Source: Girardinichthys multiradiatus (lineage: Eukaryota; Chordata; Actinopteri; Cyprinodontiformes; Goodeidae). From it: DNA of 64,000 nucleotides. The notes beneath the pieces were generated by a model. The model had not been told where the DNA came from, searched no databases, and worked only from the letters and a program-made list of their open reading frames with translations. Of this stretch, positions 11,566-23,714 are shown one piece after another. The DNA lies in contig NC_061800.1 of assembly GCF_021462225.1 (NCBI RefSeq), positions 3,792,501-3,856,500 on the forward strand. Direction: 5' to 3'. The position numbers and the translations under genes were made by a program. How positions within the stretch are numbered: the first letter of the stretch is position 1; each line of letters begins with the position of its first letter.

Positions 11566-12388
11566 ATTATAAGAACTAAACTGATTTTATCTTTCTTTGC
11601 AGTGACTGGCGGATCTCCGGGAGCAGCCTGACGTCGAGTTAACCTCTGCCGCAAAGCCGCATCTAGGCCTGGTGGCTGAAAATCCCGGTGTGTGACGTTC
11701 GCATCTGGCCGGTGGATTATTGTCTTACTCTGCGCCGGGTGACTCTGGAGGTCCGACAGAGTCACCTAGAAGTCAACTCCGAGGTGAGACAGTTTTAAAA
11801 TACAGTACATGAGATAAGATTAAGCGCTATATAAATGAAAGAAGAAAAGTACTTAAAAGTCGTTTGGTAGTGTCTCGCCGAAAGGAGACTGCATTGGAAA
11901 AGTGTTTTTTCGCCGCAAAGAAATAGTGATAAATTTAGGTAGTTATCTCGCCGTAAAGAGATTAAAAACAACTAGGCGCCGTAAAGTGAACTGGATAATT
12001 TGGTTGGTAACATTCCGCCGGAAGGGAATGAAATTAAGTGTTAAATAATAAAGGGAGCTCATCAACTAAACTAGGTCGACCATACATATTGCTGAAGGGA
12101 CATAAATATGTTAAAATACTAACTGTGTGAGTGTTGTTTTGTGTGTTTGGAAGACTAAGCATTTGGAAGAATCTTAGTAGGATTTTGCTGGTCTTGTGTT
12201 TTCTTTTGCCCAGAATAGAAAGACGTATTGGTGATTCTTGGAGATAAAGGTCGGGTTTAATCCCAGAAAATTAACACCGCTGCGGGTTAGTCGCAGTAGA
12301 AGGGCGTGTTAATGTCCTCTCCTTGAATCTCATGCCAGTGAACCTCTATCTGGGACATTTATAGTATTGTGAACTAAAATTAAACATC

Positions 12389-14018
12389 ATGGGGAAGAAA
12401 AAAAGTAAACTAACTAACTTAGAAGGGGATGTAAAGTTTATGGAGAATTATGTAAAAGGAGCAGGTATAATCTGTCATAGATGGAACAAAAAACATGGTT
12501 TCTTGGGTAAACTAAATATTAACGATATCTTAAAATTGCAAAGGGATTTAAAATTAGAAATAATGAATACCAAGAAACCAACTAAAAAGGAAAAGAGAAA
12601 GGTATAAATTTTCAGACAAATGGCTGGAACAAAGTAAATTAAGAAACATTCAGAGGCAAGATAAGGAGGAGAGGCGACAGGAGAAGCTGACAGCTGCAGT
12701 CTTGGTGTGCCCACATGAGGAAACAGTGGTTGCATCCAGACAGCAAGGTGTTCAGCCCCCTGCCGTGCAGACAGCTGCATAGCAGGCAGCTGGAGCACAG
12801 CAAATTGGAGGAGAGATGGAAGGAGCTGTTCCTAAAACTCCTATAAGTAAGCAAGAAAAATTAAGTAATCCTTCTAAAACAGAAGAACAGAGCTCTTCTA
12901 GTGAGCCCTGGTCTCCTAATTCCTGGTGGGACACAGGAGTGCAAACTAGGAGTCAAAATAAGAAAACTACCCCCAGCATATACCCAGGCGAAGCGTTAAT
13001 GGCTCACGAACAGAAATTTCATCCATCTGGAATAAATTTAGAGGGAGACACATTCCCTCTAGTTGAAGTAGCAAATCCAAACATAGGTGACGCTAATCAC
13101 CGGCAGCCGCCAACTATTCTAGTTTATAGACCATGGACACAGGAAGACAGAACTGCTGCTTTAAAAGGTATCCCATCGATACAAGAAGGCGTGGAAGAAT
13201 TTCTAGACGCTATTACAGAACTCAGAGGAAGTTTTCATCTTAATGGCAGAGAGATGCTCCAGTGTTTTACCCAGCTGTTTGGTCATCGCTGGTGCAGAGT
13301 AGCAGGAGGTTTCACTGGATGCGATGATAATGGTGACATACTAGCACATAATTCACTAGATTGAAGGGACGCCTTACGCTTACTCTTTGAAAGAATTCGA
13401 AGAGTTTATATACAGACAGCAGATTATGGTAAAATCTCACAATGCAAACAGAAGGAGGAAGAGGACCCACAAGATTTTTTGGATAGGATAAGACGTGTTT
13501 TTAGAGCAAACTCTGCTATACCATATGATGAAGCAGAGGCAGGAGCCTATCAGCAACAGTTGAGAGCCTTTTTGCAAGGCCTTAAAATTGAACTCAGACG
13601 GTATATAGATAAACACTAGGTTCATCAAAATACAGGAACTGTTACACAAGCTTTGGAATACGTGGAGCACGCTCATAAAACACAGAGAGGTAGGAAGACA
13701 GATACGTTTGGAATGCAAGACAGTTTAATGGCTTTGCATCGCTTAGGGGCAAGTGGGCAAAGAGGACGGAGGGGATTTAGAGGTCACAGAGGAGGAAGAG
13801 GAGGGCCACGACACAGTTACACACAGAGCAATGTGTGTCTGAGGTGTGGAAAAATAGGGCATTGTGCTAGAGAATGTAGGACAATTTTACAATGTAGGAC
13901 AATTTTACAAAACCCTGGCGCAAGAGATGAAAACTGCTGGATCTGCAATGAGCCAGGACATTTTGCAAGAGAATGTAATGAAAAGCGGGTGTATAACCCC
14001 AATTCTACCCAGAATTGA
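12389..14018 (+). pseudogene. gag: ERV-B gag, broken; two CCHC zinc knuckles
   Basis: Structural polyprotein of ERV-B. ATG at 12389 begins a lysine-rich matrix-like part. The frame shifts at about 12600, then continues in the frame of pol to 14018. In-frame stops at 12780-12782 (TAG), 13362-13364 (TGA) and 13617-13619 (TAG) interrupt it. The region around 13100-13600 reads like a retroviral capsid (PWTQED..., then a QGL-containing stretch before the nucleocapsid). Nucleocapsid: an RG-rich stretch, then CLRCGKIGHCAREC and CWICNEPGHFAREC, both CX2CX4HX4C. A direct duplication of 15 bases (13878-13910 region) separates the two knuckles. The last codon before protease is a TGA at 14016-14018 in the same frame as pol, listed separately. 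Confidence 0.88.
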
Positions 14019-14024
14019 CAATTA
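14016..14024 (+). promoter_or_regulatory. Gag-pol stop codon in a read-through context (TGA CAA TTA)
   Basis: The stop ending gag is in the same frame as protease and is followed by CAATTA, which fits the CARYYA consensus known for efficient stop-codon read-through (type I context, as in tobacco mosaic virus). Gamma- and epsilon-type retroviruses make Gag-Pol by read-through of a single in-frame stop. The position, between the zinc knuckles and the protease DTG, is where such a stop belongs. Confidence 0.75.
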
Positions 14025-17000
14025 CAGCCACAGCCCCCACCTCCTCCCCCACTAGCAGAGAAAAACAGTAACGAAATGGAGGAAGTTGATATACAAGCAG
14101 CACTGGAACTTATAGCACTAAGTAGGACGCAAGATTTGTCATATAAAAACATCATAATAAATGGCAAAGTATATAGCTGTTTGTGTGATACAGGGGTATG
14201 TAGAACTGTGCTAACTAAACCTCCACCCGGAATAAAATATTCTAACACCGCAGTGCATGTTAGATCAGCAGCTGGCACATCAGAGGTACATTACCTAAGT
14301 GCACCAGTAACAATAATAGAACCTGAGACAAAACGTACTTGTCAAGCTCCCGTTCTGATAAGTCAAAAATGTCCAGTAAACCTGTTGGGAAGAGATCTCA
14401 TGCAAAAGTTGCATATAAATATAGTATCAACAGAAACAGGTATGAAAGCTGTAGTAGAAGAAGATGCCCTAGTCCTAAATGAACTCTCACAGCCGCATTA
14501 TTTCTGGTCCCTCAATCTAGGCCCCACACCAACATCTCGAGAACTGCTGAGGAGAACCAGAGAAAAACAAACTTCCCAGGAGGCACAGTACATGCTAGAT
14601 ACTGAACTCCATGTAACCATGAGATATAAAAATACTGCAGGGCCAGATTATCAGTATGATACTGTTTTTCACAGAGAAAATAATCAGACTGTTACCATAC
14701 AGCATCTGTATGTTGACCCCAAAACAGGGAAATCTTCCACCTCAATCATACTGTCAGGAAGACAGCTTCAACAGTTTAAAGGCAGTACACCTCATCTGTC
14801 ATTAACTAAACCTGTGGGGGGTCAGTGGAAAGAATTAGAAAACTTTATACAGCGTGCTGAAAGAGGGAGATATGAGGCATTAACAAGCTCTGACTGGAAA
14901 GTATATCCTAACACAGGAATCTGGAAACTCACTTTAGGGTGGATGGTCAAAGTTCATCCAAAGACACATTTGGATGAGGCAAAGTGACAGATACAGGGCC
15001 TAGCTGAAAATAAAGAGAGCAACAGGCACCCTGCCTTAGCTGCTGTCCCACCTGAATCGTGGTCCGAATCATCGACTGATGTAGGACTAATAAAGGGGTT
15101 TCCACCATATAAGGTTAAATTAATATCTGAAGAACGGCCAGTAGTTCGCCAGTACCCCTTGAAGCCAGAAGCTGAAGAGGGTATTAAGCCAGTAATACAG
15201 GATATGTTGAAATCAGGAATATTAAGGGAAGCACCTGATGCTACATGCAACACACCTATCTTTCCAGTGCAGAAAGTCAGCACAGGAAAGTGGAGGATGG
15301 TTCAGGATCTTAGACCGATAAATAAAATTGTGTGACATGCGAGTCCAGACGTCCCGAATCCACATACATTACTGCATTCATTAACTCCAGATAAAAAATA
15401 TTTCTCAGTGGTAGATCTTAGCAATGCTTTCTTTACAGTACCACTGCATGAAGAGTCACAGCATTTATTTGGCTTTCAGTTTAAAGGAAAAAAATACACT
15501 TACACCAGACTACCACAAGGCTTCAGTGAAAGTCCACATGTATATACACAAGCCTTAAGATACTCTATGAGCACCTGTGAGGTGCCTGAACATAGTCAAG
15601 TCCTGTTGTATGTAGATGATATTCTTATAGATTCAGACACTCAACAACACTGTGAGGAAGCTACTATAACAGTTTTGAAACATCTCTACCAGACGGGGCA
15701 CAAAGCCTCTAGGGATAAACTGCAGTTTTGCAAGGAGAAAGTGATTTATTTGGGACATATGTTATCACAACATGGTCGTTCACTCCTAAGTAGTAGAAAA
15801 ACAGCCATACAAGAAGCCCCAAAACCACAAACTAAACAACAAATGATGTCCTTTCTGGGACTGTGTAACTTTTGCAGAGAATGGCTACCAGACTATGCAG
15901 CCATTGTACAACCCTTGCAATCTATGATCTATGGCAAAGACATGACATTAAAAGACAAAATCATATGGACTAAGGAAGGAGAAGCAGCATTCACAGAGCT
16001 AAAAAATCTGCTTCAAACAACAGTCACCTTAGCTCTGCTGGATTATAGCCAGCCTTTCACACTTTGTGTAGATGCATGTAAGGGTTATATGAAAGCTGTA
16101 TTAACCCAACCATTTGGCTTCAAAAACAGACCTTTAGCATTTTATTCTAAAAAATTGGACTCTGTGGCATCTGGATTTCCAAATTGTCTGCAGACCTGCA
16201 TCGCAGCAGCAGAAGCCGTGAGGCAGACAGCTGAAATTGTGTTGTGCCACCCGCTCACACTGAAAGTTCCTCATTCAGTGTCACTTATATTGCTACAAAC
16301 TTCACTTCCTTTCTTGACTCATGCAAGGCATATTACGTTGACCTCATTGTTACTTTCACAACAAAATATAACTCTGCAAAGATGTGGTCCACTAAATCCT
16401 AGCACATTAATTCCAACAGCAGAAGATGGAAAACCACATTCTTGCAAAACAAAGGTTGAGGAAGATACAAAACCTAGGCAAGATATCTCTCAGACACCAC
16501 TGGAAAACTCACAAATAATCTTTGTAGATGGATCAGCGTCAAAAAATGAATATGGAAAAAACAGAGTTGGTTATGCAGTAACCACTAAAACTAAAATTAT
16601 AGAATCACAGGCCCTACCCCATACATGCTCAGCACAGACTGCAGAGCTGTATGCTGTTATCAGAGCGTGTGAACTATATGAAGGAAAAATCCTAATCATC
16701 TATACAGACAGCCAATATGTATTCGGTTCTGTTCACCATTTTGCCAAAATATGGGAAAATAGAGGGTTTAAAACATCAGCTGGAACAGAATTGACACATT
16801 TTAATCTGTTAAAACGACTGCTGTTAGCTATCCAACTACCTGCAAAGATAGCACTTTGTAAATGTAAAGCGCATCAATTTGATGAAACCATGGAAACAAA
16901 GGGGAACACCTTTGCTGATATTTCTGCTAAAATAGCTTCGAGGCTTCCCCTCACTTTGAAAATGTCAGATCTCTTATTTATAGATACAGATGTGCTGAAA

Positions 17001-18093
17001 GATTCACAGCAATCTGCACCAGCTGCAGAAGTTAAATCTTGGCTGAATAGAGGGGCCATAAAGAAAGATGACATTTATCATTTGGGAAATAAGCCAATAT
17101 TACCAAAGAATTTATACAAGACGGTGGCCCATGCGACACACGGGGTTTCCCATGTGTCGAGAGGGGGAATGATACACTTAGTAAATCTACATTTCCATAC
17201 CATAATTTTTTCTGACTATGCAAGAAACTTTTGTAGATCATGTATTATTTGCTGCAAACATAATCCACAGGGGAACATGAGACCCAAAAGAGGCCAGTTC
17301 CCAGCAGCAATCCATCCCTTTCACACGATACACAGGGATTTCATAGAGTTATCATGGTCAGGGGGAAAGAAATATTGTTTAGTGGTCATAGATGCATTTT
17401 CAAAGTGGGTTGAGATGTATCCTGCAAAACACTGTGATGCGCTCACAGTGGCGAAGAGTTTAGTGACACATTACTTCCCTACATATGGTATCCCACAAAT
17501 CATAAGATCCGATAATGGGACTCATTTTGTAAATAATGTAATAGAACTGTGCTCTAAAGCATTAGGGTTTCAGTTAAAAAAACATTGTTCTTACCACCCA
17601 CAATCTGCTGGGCTGGTTGAACGAACAAATGGAACAATAAAAAATAGATTAAGGAAAACAATGGAAGAAACAGGGAGGCCATGGCCTGAATGTCTATCCC
17701 TGGTTAAATCAAACTGGTCTCACTCCATTTGAAATAGTACATGGCAGACCATTTACATTGCCATCAGAAATGGATGACATAGGAAAAGCACAGCAGGAAA
17801 CATCATTAGCTGAATGGATGAATAAGATGTTACAAACAAAAGAAGTACAGTTGTCCAGTAGTCTGCCAGTAAATTCTGCTCCGCTTTCACAGGAGAACCT
17901 GAGGCCTGGGGACCTGGTCCTGATTAAGACACTTCACAGAAAGGACTGGAGCACCCCCTGCTGGAGAGGGCCATACCGTGTTCTTCTGACCACACCGACA
18001 GCTCTGAAAATCGCAGAGAGACCATCCTGGATCCACAAGAGCCACTGTAAGCTAATATCACCGTTACTGGAGCCAAACCAACCGACGGGGTAA
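14019..18093 (+). pseudogene. pol: ERV-B pro-pol: protease, RT, RNase H, integrase (broken)
   Basis: Polyprotein in the same frame as gag. Protease: CDTGVC (usual DTGA has A replaced by V) at about 14185 and LLGRDLM at about 14385. RT: motifs around LPQGFSESP and YVDDIL (about 15520-15620). RNase H: acidic residues in FVDGSAS, TAELYAV, IYTDSQY and NTFADISAK (about 16525-16935). Integrase: zinc domain HVSRGGMIH...CRSCIICC, core D in HRDFIEL, D in RSDNGTHF and E in GLVERTN, then the GPYRV module near 17965. In-frame stops lie at 14985-14987 (TGA) and 15333-15335 (TGA). A frameshift at about 17700 moves the end of integrase to another frame, which closes at 18093. Everything is in the order expected for a class I ERV. 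Confidence 0.91.
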
Positions 18094-18145
18094 CAGGGGA
18101 AAACCGAGTACAAAAGGGTTTGATCCATATGGTCTAACATGTAGG

Positions 18146-18766
18146 GCAGGCTGCAGGGTATAATTCGGTCTGCTGAGAAGGTGATTGGCTGTAGTCTACT
18201 GTCGCTCAAGGAACTGTACACCTCCAGGACCCTGAAGCGGGCAGGGAAGATTCTGGCTGATCCCTCCCATTCTGGTCACAGACTCTTTGAGACTCTCCCC
18301 TCTGGCAGGAGGCTGCGGGCCATCCGGACCAAAACCTCACGCCACAAGAACAGTTTTTTCCCAACTGCCACCAGCCTGGTTAACAAAGCCCGAAAACCAC
18401 CTTGACATTATCCCTTTCCCCCACACCCCCCCTTTTTTCGCTGACAGGGCACTTGTAACCTGTAACTCTATGCGTTACATTAACGCTCAGCTTGGACTCC
18501 TGCTTTACTTGCACTGCCATACTTGCACAATGATCACCTGCACTGTTGTATTGCTCTTGCATCCTATACTACTCTACATTTACTCTCACTCACTTAAAAC
18601 TGTGCACATATATTTATATTATATTGTAGATATGTTTATACTGTTTAATTTGTACTGTTTTGCACTGACTACGCCAAAACAAATTCCTTGTATGTCCAAA
18701 AACGTACTTGGCAATAAAGCTTTTCTGATTCTGATTCTAATTCTGATTCTGATCTCAAACCAGCGA
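18146..18766 (+). mobile_element. 5'-truncated L2-like LINE (3' end) inside ERV-B
   Basis: The sequence parallels the last 560 bases of the L2 LINE at 59930-63217: the RT C-terminal coding end (SAEKVIGCSL-type reading, then LPSGRRLR), a stop, the 3' UTR and the closing ggcaataaagcttttctgattctg repeats. Heavy 5' truncation is usual for LINE copies. I could not find a clear target duplication. Confidence 0.85.
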
Positions 18767-19311
18767 AGAAAACAACTGACCTGTGCCCAATTTAGCATGG
18801 CTTTCTGTGATGTGTGGACAGGACTGATAAGCCTGAGCTTAAACCTGGTAGCAGGGCTCTTTCTCTGTTTAAGACAGGATCCACAGGATGTAACATCACA
18901 TGAGAAGAGATGAACAAGATGAACACTGGACCCAAAAAGCAGATGATTATGATGACATGTTGTAAATGAATATATCTTCAATGCCTGAGTGTATTCATAC
19001 TCGTACTTCATAAAATGACCTTATAGCAGAAAATCGAAAGACGTTGCTGTTTAAGTGAAATGAGAAAAAGTGCAATGATGATATGAACAAGGCTTGTTTT
19101 AATTATTTTATATTTTATTATTACATTTTGTTTCTTTGCTTTATTATATTGTTTCACTCTGCCATGATTGGTGATTGCCTAGGGCGGAGGAACCGTGTAA
19201 GTGTTTCCCACGAAATAATCTGTTTTCCGTCCTGTGGGTTTGTGCTTACACAGAGTGTTTCATTTTACATGTATTTACTCATGACTTATTCGTGCTAAAA
19301 CAGGGGGGAAC
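18767..19311 (+). other. ERV-B 3' region, possible env remnant, polypurine tract
   Basis: After the L2 tail a short frame (about 18754-18913) encodes a hydrophobic segment (GLISLSLNLVAGLFLCL) that could be a membrane span from a lost env gene, but nothing else supports this. CAGGGGGGAAC at 19301-19311 directly before the 3' LTR is the polypurine tract. Confidence 0.5.
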
Positions 19312-19686
19312 TGTTAGGGTTTTTATGACTTTTTATATTGTTTATCACTTGTGTCTGCTCTAAGTGCTTTCTTCCCCCACATGTCATAGACAAAGAGATA
19401 AGAGAGAAGGGTGAGTTATGCTATTATCAGCAACATCTAGGGGCTGGCACCAATCCTCACTCCTTTCTCTAAAATCAAGACACATGAACCCTAACCTTTC
19501 TGACCCCACATACACACACCCACCTTGAATGTTGTTTGAACTGTGTGTGACCAAGCATGTATAAATAAAGAGGGAGGAGTGTTAATGCTTTGTAGTTTTG
19601 CACTGCAGAGTGTGACCTACCCTTGCCGCAAGTATAACTGACTGTGTCGTTTCCTTACCTCTGAGTTGACTAAATAATACCTATCA
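19312..19686 (+). repeat. 3' LTR of ERV-B
   Basis: 375 bp, the near-identical partner of 11161-11541. It is followed by the GGCGC duplication (19687-19691) and then ERV-A RT sequence. Confidence 0.93.
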
Positions 19687-19691
19687 GGCGC

Positions 19692-20825
19692 ATGCCCTGT
19701 TTCTTCACTAAGTCGCGGAGTGGGGCAGTTAGGTCAGTGTATCCTGGAATAAATGACCTGCTGTATCCGGTGAGTCCCAAGAAGGAAAGCATGTTCTTCA
19801 CCCGCACCGGTTTTGGATGAGAAAGGACAGCTGATTGATGTTAAGGGGACATTCCTGTCCCGGGCTGAGAGATTACCCTGCCCAAGAAATCCACCTGTTT
19901 CCGGCAAATTTGTAGTTTGGCTTTGCTGACCTTATATCCAGCTTTTGCTTGGTGTGAGAGTACCACAGCCGTGGCATCCAAGCATTCAGAAACAGTGGGT
20001 GTTGCCAAAAGAATGTCATCCACGTATTGGACCAATGTGGTGTTCGGTGGAAGGGGACAGTCTTGGAGGGATTCCTTAAGGACCTGATTAAATATCCCTG
20101 GTGATAGAGCAAAACCCTGTGGCAAACGAGTGTAGCGGTACCTGTTTGACTTATATGTGAATGCAAAAATATCTCTGCACTCCTCAGCTAGACGAAGGCA
20201 GAAGAAAGCGTTGGCCAGATCGATGCAGGTGAACCATGCATGTTCGGGGTTTAGATTGGTAAGAGCAACATAAGGATTGGGTACTGGAACTGTAGGAGTG
20301 GAAAGTGCTGCATTTACAGCTCTCAAGTTGTGGGCCATTCTCCATTTCCAACTACCCTTCTTTTCTACTGGTAAGATGGGTGTGTTCCAAGAAGAGCCGT
20401 CAGCTGGTTCCAGCACCCCAGCGTTCCACAGCCCTTCTATGGTGTCAGAAATTTCACTTTCAGCTGCTGGTTTGTGAGGGTACTGGGATTTTCAAATGGG
20501 TCGGTCAGTGTTAAGCTGGAAAGTGATGGGAGAGCACTGAATGAGTCCCACGTCCGTGGGGCCCTAAGCCCAAAGTGAAGATGGCATGCTCTGAACTACA
20601 GCTGCAGCCATTGGATGATCTGTTTTTTCTCTGCCATGATGTCGTTCAAGTTGCACATGTTCCAAGGTGCCAACGTCTGTGGACATGTTAGTAATGCGGT
20701 AGGTGTTACATGAGGGGGAATAAGATAGATTGGGTGTGAATAAAGAATGCCAGTCAGTGAGAGCTAGGGAGCGTTTTAACACTCCTCCCAGCTCGCGGAC
20801 TTCGTGAGCAGGATGGAGCGCCAGT
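19692..20825 (-). pseudogene. pol: ERV-A pol, 5' part: reverse transcriptase up to the ERV-B insertion
   Basis: RT fingers and palm of ERV-A on the minus strand. Recognisable parts are TPILPVEKK, the region around LRAVN, LPQGFALSP and YVDDILLA (catalytic YVDD at about 20020), then QVDFLGRVI. The frame 20416-19841 is open, but the preceding linker to protease has stops (about 20827-20825, 20566-20564 and near 20495). The sequence stops at the GGCGC duplication and resumes at 11155, so RT is cut by ERV-B just after the palm. Confidence 0.9.
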
Positions 20826-21576
20826 TAAACATGGGGTACACCATCAGACCACATTTTAAACCAGTTCTCCTGTTCTGTAGACAGCTGCACAGAGGCTACG
20901 ACACTTTCAAGGGCTACATAAATGTCTGCGGTGGCGATCTCCCAGGAAGTCTCCTCCAGCTCCTCAGCAAAGCTTTCCTGATAACATTCACAGTTATTCC
21001 TGTCATAGAAGAGGGTGACATGTGGCGGGTCAGGGGGAGAGACGTAGGGCGCCAGGGTCGAGATCCAGGATTTCCACCGAAGGAAGGACGAGAGGATGCC
21101 TCCGCCCGCTGTGGTTTCTGGATGCAGGAGGACCCAATATATGTCAGCCATAGGGTCAGCCAGGGGTTGTATGAGATACTGTCCATGAGAGAGGCGGGAA
21201 TTGTTGCCACAGGCTAGTTGAGTTCCATTGGGCAGATGCACAGACAGTCCATCAAGTCCACATAACATGGTGGCTCCCATTTTAATCAACATGTCTCTGC
21301 CCAATAAGTTGACAGGGGTGTCCGCTGACACCAAATAGCTGTGGTTCAAAGTCTGTCCCCCTATCGCGGTTTTTAGGGTTTTGGTGTAAGGTAGGACCTG
21401 TTTAGCCCCAGAAAACCCCATGACAGTGGTAGTCCTTGTGGAGAGGGTGGTAGGAGGGGCTCATTAGTTGAGCATGTGGCCCCAGTGTCCACCAAAAAAG
21501 GAAGAGTTTGTCCATACACTGTCACGGACAGTAAGGGGTCCTCAGTCCCTCTGTCCGAGGGGTTCTGTGGGGGCCC
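20825..21576 (-). pseudogene. pro: ERV-A protease, frameshifted
   Basis: Retroviral aspartic protease. The active-site DTGA is read at about 21489-21478 (FLVDTGATCS), in the frame that follows the gag stop. The flap and the LLGRDMLIKMGA motif lie in another frame (open 21421-20825), so a frameshift sits between about 21475 and 21421. The gene follows gag directly and leads into RT. The ERV-C copy at 39643-40296 is a less damaged homologue with the same motifs. Confidence 0.87.
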
Positions 21577-23714
21577 TCAGTAGTGGTCTGGCCCAAAGCT
21601 GGGTTCATCCCAGGCTGGCAGCTGAAGTGAAGGTTGCTGCTGTTTACCTCCACGTGGTGGACCAACCCGTCCTCGATACGGGCGTCGCCCTGGGCCTCCT
21701 CTGGGTCCATACCCACGCCCATATGCCTCAAGGTTGTACGGACATTCTCGGCTCCAATGACCCTGCTCCTCACAGTAGTAGCAAATGTCAGCAACCCCCA
21801 TCGCCTTGGTGGTCCTCCACGGAATCCACGGCCCCTTGGCCCGCCCCTGCCCCTGAACCGGCCTGGTTGGGCATGATAAGGACCAGAGGTTGCAGACCTC
21901 GGTGCAATTGTGTCCTGATGGCCAGGAAAGGGAGGAGTCTGGGGGCCCTGAGAAACCACACCTTAATACATTAGTTTGGGAGTTTTGTTGTCTTTCTTCT
22001 TTTCTCCTGCTTTCTGCTTTGCTTTGGCTAACTGCATTTTTAGCAATTGGGTCTGCAGGGTCTTAAGTTCCTCCTCATCTTTCTTAAGGTCCTCTCTTAT
22101 TTTGGACAGGTGATGGATCAGATGGCGATCCCAAGTTCCAGTGTCCGCTCCAGCCATGTCAGGATTGTTGTCCATACTGGCCTTCACCTGTTGGGGCAGT
22201 CCCTTAAGGAAAGCATCTCTGAACCAGTCTCGTGGTGCCCCCTCATTGGCCAGATTAGTCCCTGTCTGAGTTTGCCACATGGATTTACACTGGTCCAGGT
22301 ATTCCCTGGGGTTAATTTTAGGGTCCCATTCAAACTTAGGAATGGTGCATCCCCTGGTTACAGGGTATGCTGTTCTCAATGCATCACCTAGCCAGTGGAC
22401 ATGCAGGGTGAAGAGGTCAGAATCCGGGGCTCCTGAGGTGTGAGCAGCAGTCTCAAACTTTCTACATGTGTGGTGTGGCATGCAACGTGCTGCTACTGCT
22501 CTATAATCTCCCAATCCTAGTGTGGTGCCTGCCGTCAGGGTGTCTAAAGTCTGGAGCCACACTGCTGCTCCTTCAGTTATGGGGGGCAGTTTGTCACAGA
22601 GAGCCGTAATGTCGCAAAACTAAAGCCTTCTGGTTTAGCTGCAGCTTTGCGGGTTAAATGTTCCCTTAACTATACAACTGTCTGACTGTGTATTGGGGAT
22701 CCGTCCTCAAGATGGTTTTGCCGCTGATCTGCTCTGTCTTCTCCATCTTCCTGTGGTATGCTGTGCCTGTTTTTCTGCAGCTCTACAGCTGGGGTAGAGG
22801 TGTAACAAGGTGTGGGTGTGAGAAAAGGATTGGGACACAAAACCCTATCTGGCCTCCAGGATCCACTTAGCAGTAAACCCACTGATCCCACCAGATCAGT
22901 CCCTGCTCCTTGTAAGCCAGAGCCTGGGCGTGGCCCCCGTGCCCCAGCCTCTGAAATTAGAGAAGGTGGTTGGGAGGATTGTTGTGGGGGTGAGCGAAAG
23001 GGATTTGTTTTGCTCAGGCTTCTTTGTTGTTGTTCTTGTCTTTCTCTTACCTCTCTGTCCTGAAATGCTGCTTTTTCCGCATCCTGAAATGAGCCAGCAG
23101 ATGCTGACATAGATAATCCGGAAGTTCCACTGACAGATCCAGCCCCCCCTTCTGGAATGTCCAAGCCATGCACTACAAGTGTTCCATTTTCTACTTCCAA
23201 TATGGGGTACAATCCACCAGGGGGCGGTGTGGGTGCACTAGTGAGTGAGCTGTACTTGGAGGAGGGTGCATACGGGGGAGGTGTGTCTGGGCTCGTCCCC
23301 TGAGCTGATTTTGACCCCTCCTTCTTGTCTCCTTCTCTGGGTTCTTTGTGCTTCATTGTGTGTATTCCTCCTTGATGAGTTAAAAGCATGTCTCCCCAGA
23401 AGCGCTCTTCTTTTTCACAATTTTCTTTGTTGGTCTTGTACCTACCTTTGGACCGTACAGAAGCTTCATTCAACTTATCTTGTGCGACCTGTCTGTTTTT
23501 ATTCGCTGTGTTCATTTTCTTTCTAAACCAATCACCTAAATTCCACCAAATCAATTCCATCCGCCTTCATTGGTTCTCTTACCTGTTTTTCGATCTTCTT
23601 TTTCATTTTTTCCATTTCCTCCTTACCTCTCGTTTGGAGAAGCAGTGCTTGCATGTTATTCAGTTGTGTGTCCAAATCTACCCATCCTGATGTTTCCAGA
23701 AATTCCCCTTCCAT
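21577..23714 (-). pseudogene. gag: ERV-A gag, broken, one CCHC zinc knuckle
   Basis: Gag of ERV-A in several frames. The N-terminal part is at 23714-23532 (acidic/basic coiled segment), then 23560-22670 (proline-rich with PPPYAP, a PPXY-type late-domain candidate). Capsid is at 22562-21963, with PKFEWDPKINP and a KK/EE-rich coiled end. The nucleocapsid has an RG-rich stretch and one knuckle, CYYCEEQGHWSREC (21780s, CX2CX4HX4C). Breaks are a frameshift near 23550, a 62-bp deletion at about 22616 (compared with 28160-28221, where a sister copy keeps these bases), a stop at 21965-21963 and a frameshift near 21790. Gag ends with TGA at 21579-21577 followed by GGG CCC, in frame with the protease, similar to the murine leukaemia virus arrangement. 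Confidence 0.88.

Larger units (their letters stand above)
11161..19686 (+). mobile_element. ERV-B: second endogenous retrovirus, inserted in ERV-A pol, no env recognised
   Basis: LTRs at 11161-11541 and 19312-19686 (TG...CA) are almost identical: two substitutions plus differences in a CA microsatellite by eye. The duplication GGCGC flanks the element. It has a tRNA-Tyr-type primer site, a gag with two CCHC knuckles, an in-frame gag/pol stop, protease, RT, RNase H and integrase, and a polypurine tract at 19302-19310. No envelope was recognised. An L2 fragment occupies 18146-18766, where env would be. The element is on the opposite strand to its host ERV-A. It has at least five premature stops and two frameshifts, so it is defective despite its young LTRs. 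Confidence 0.92.

Noticed and set aside
18287..18913. 208-codon frame running from the L2 tail into ERV-B 3' sequence
   Set aside because: It crosses an L2 3' UTR and its simple repeat; only the last part (possible membrane span) could be retroviral.
21468..21974. 168-codon plus-strand frame over ERV-A gag
   Set aside because: Antisense of the RG-rich nucleocapsid; G+C-rich composition creates long frames on both strands.
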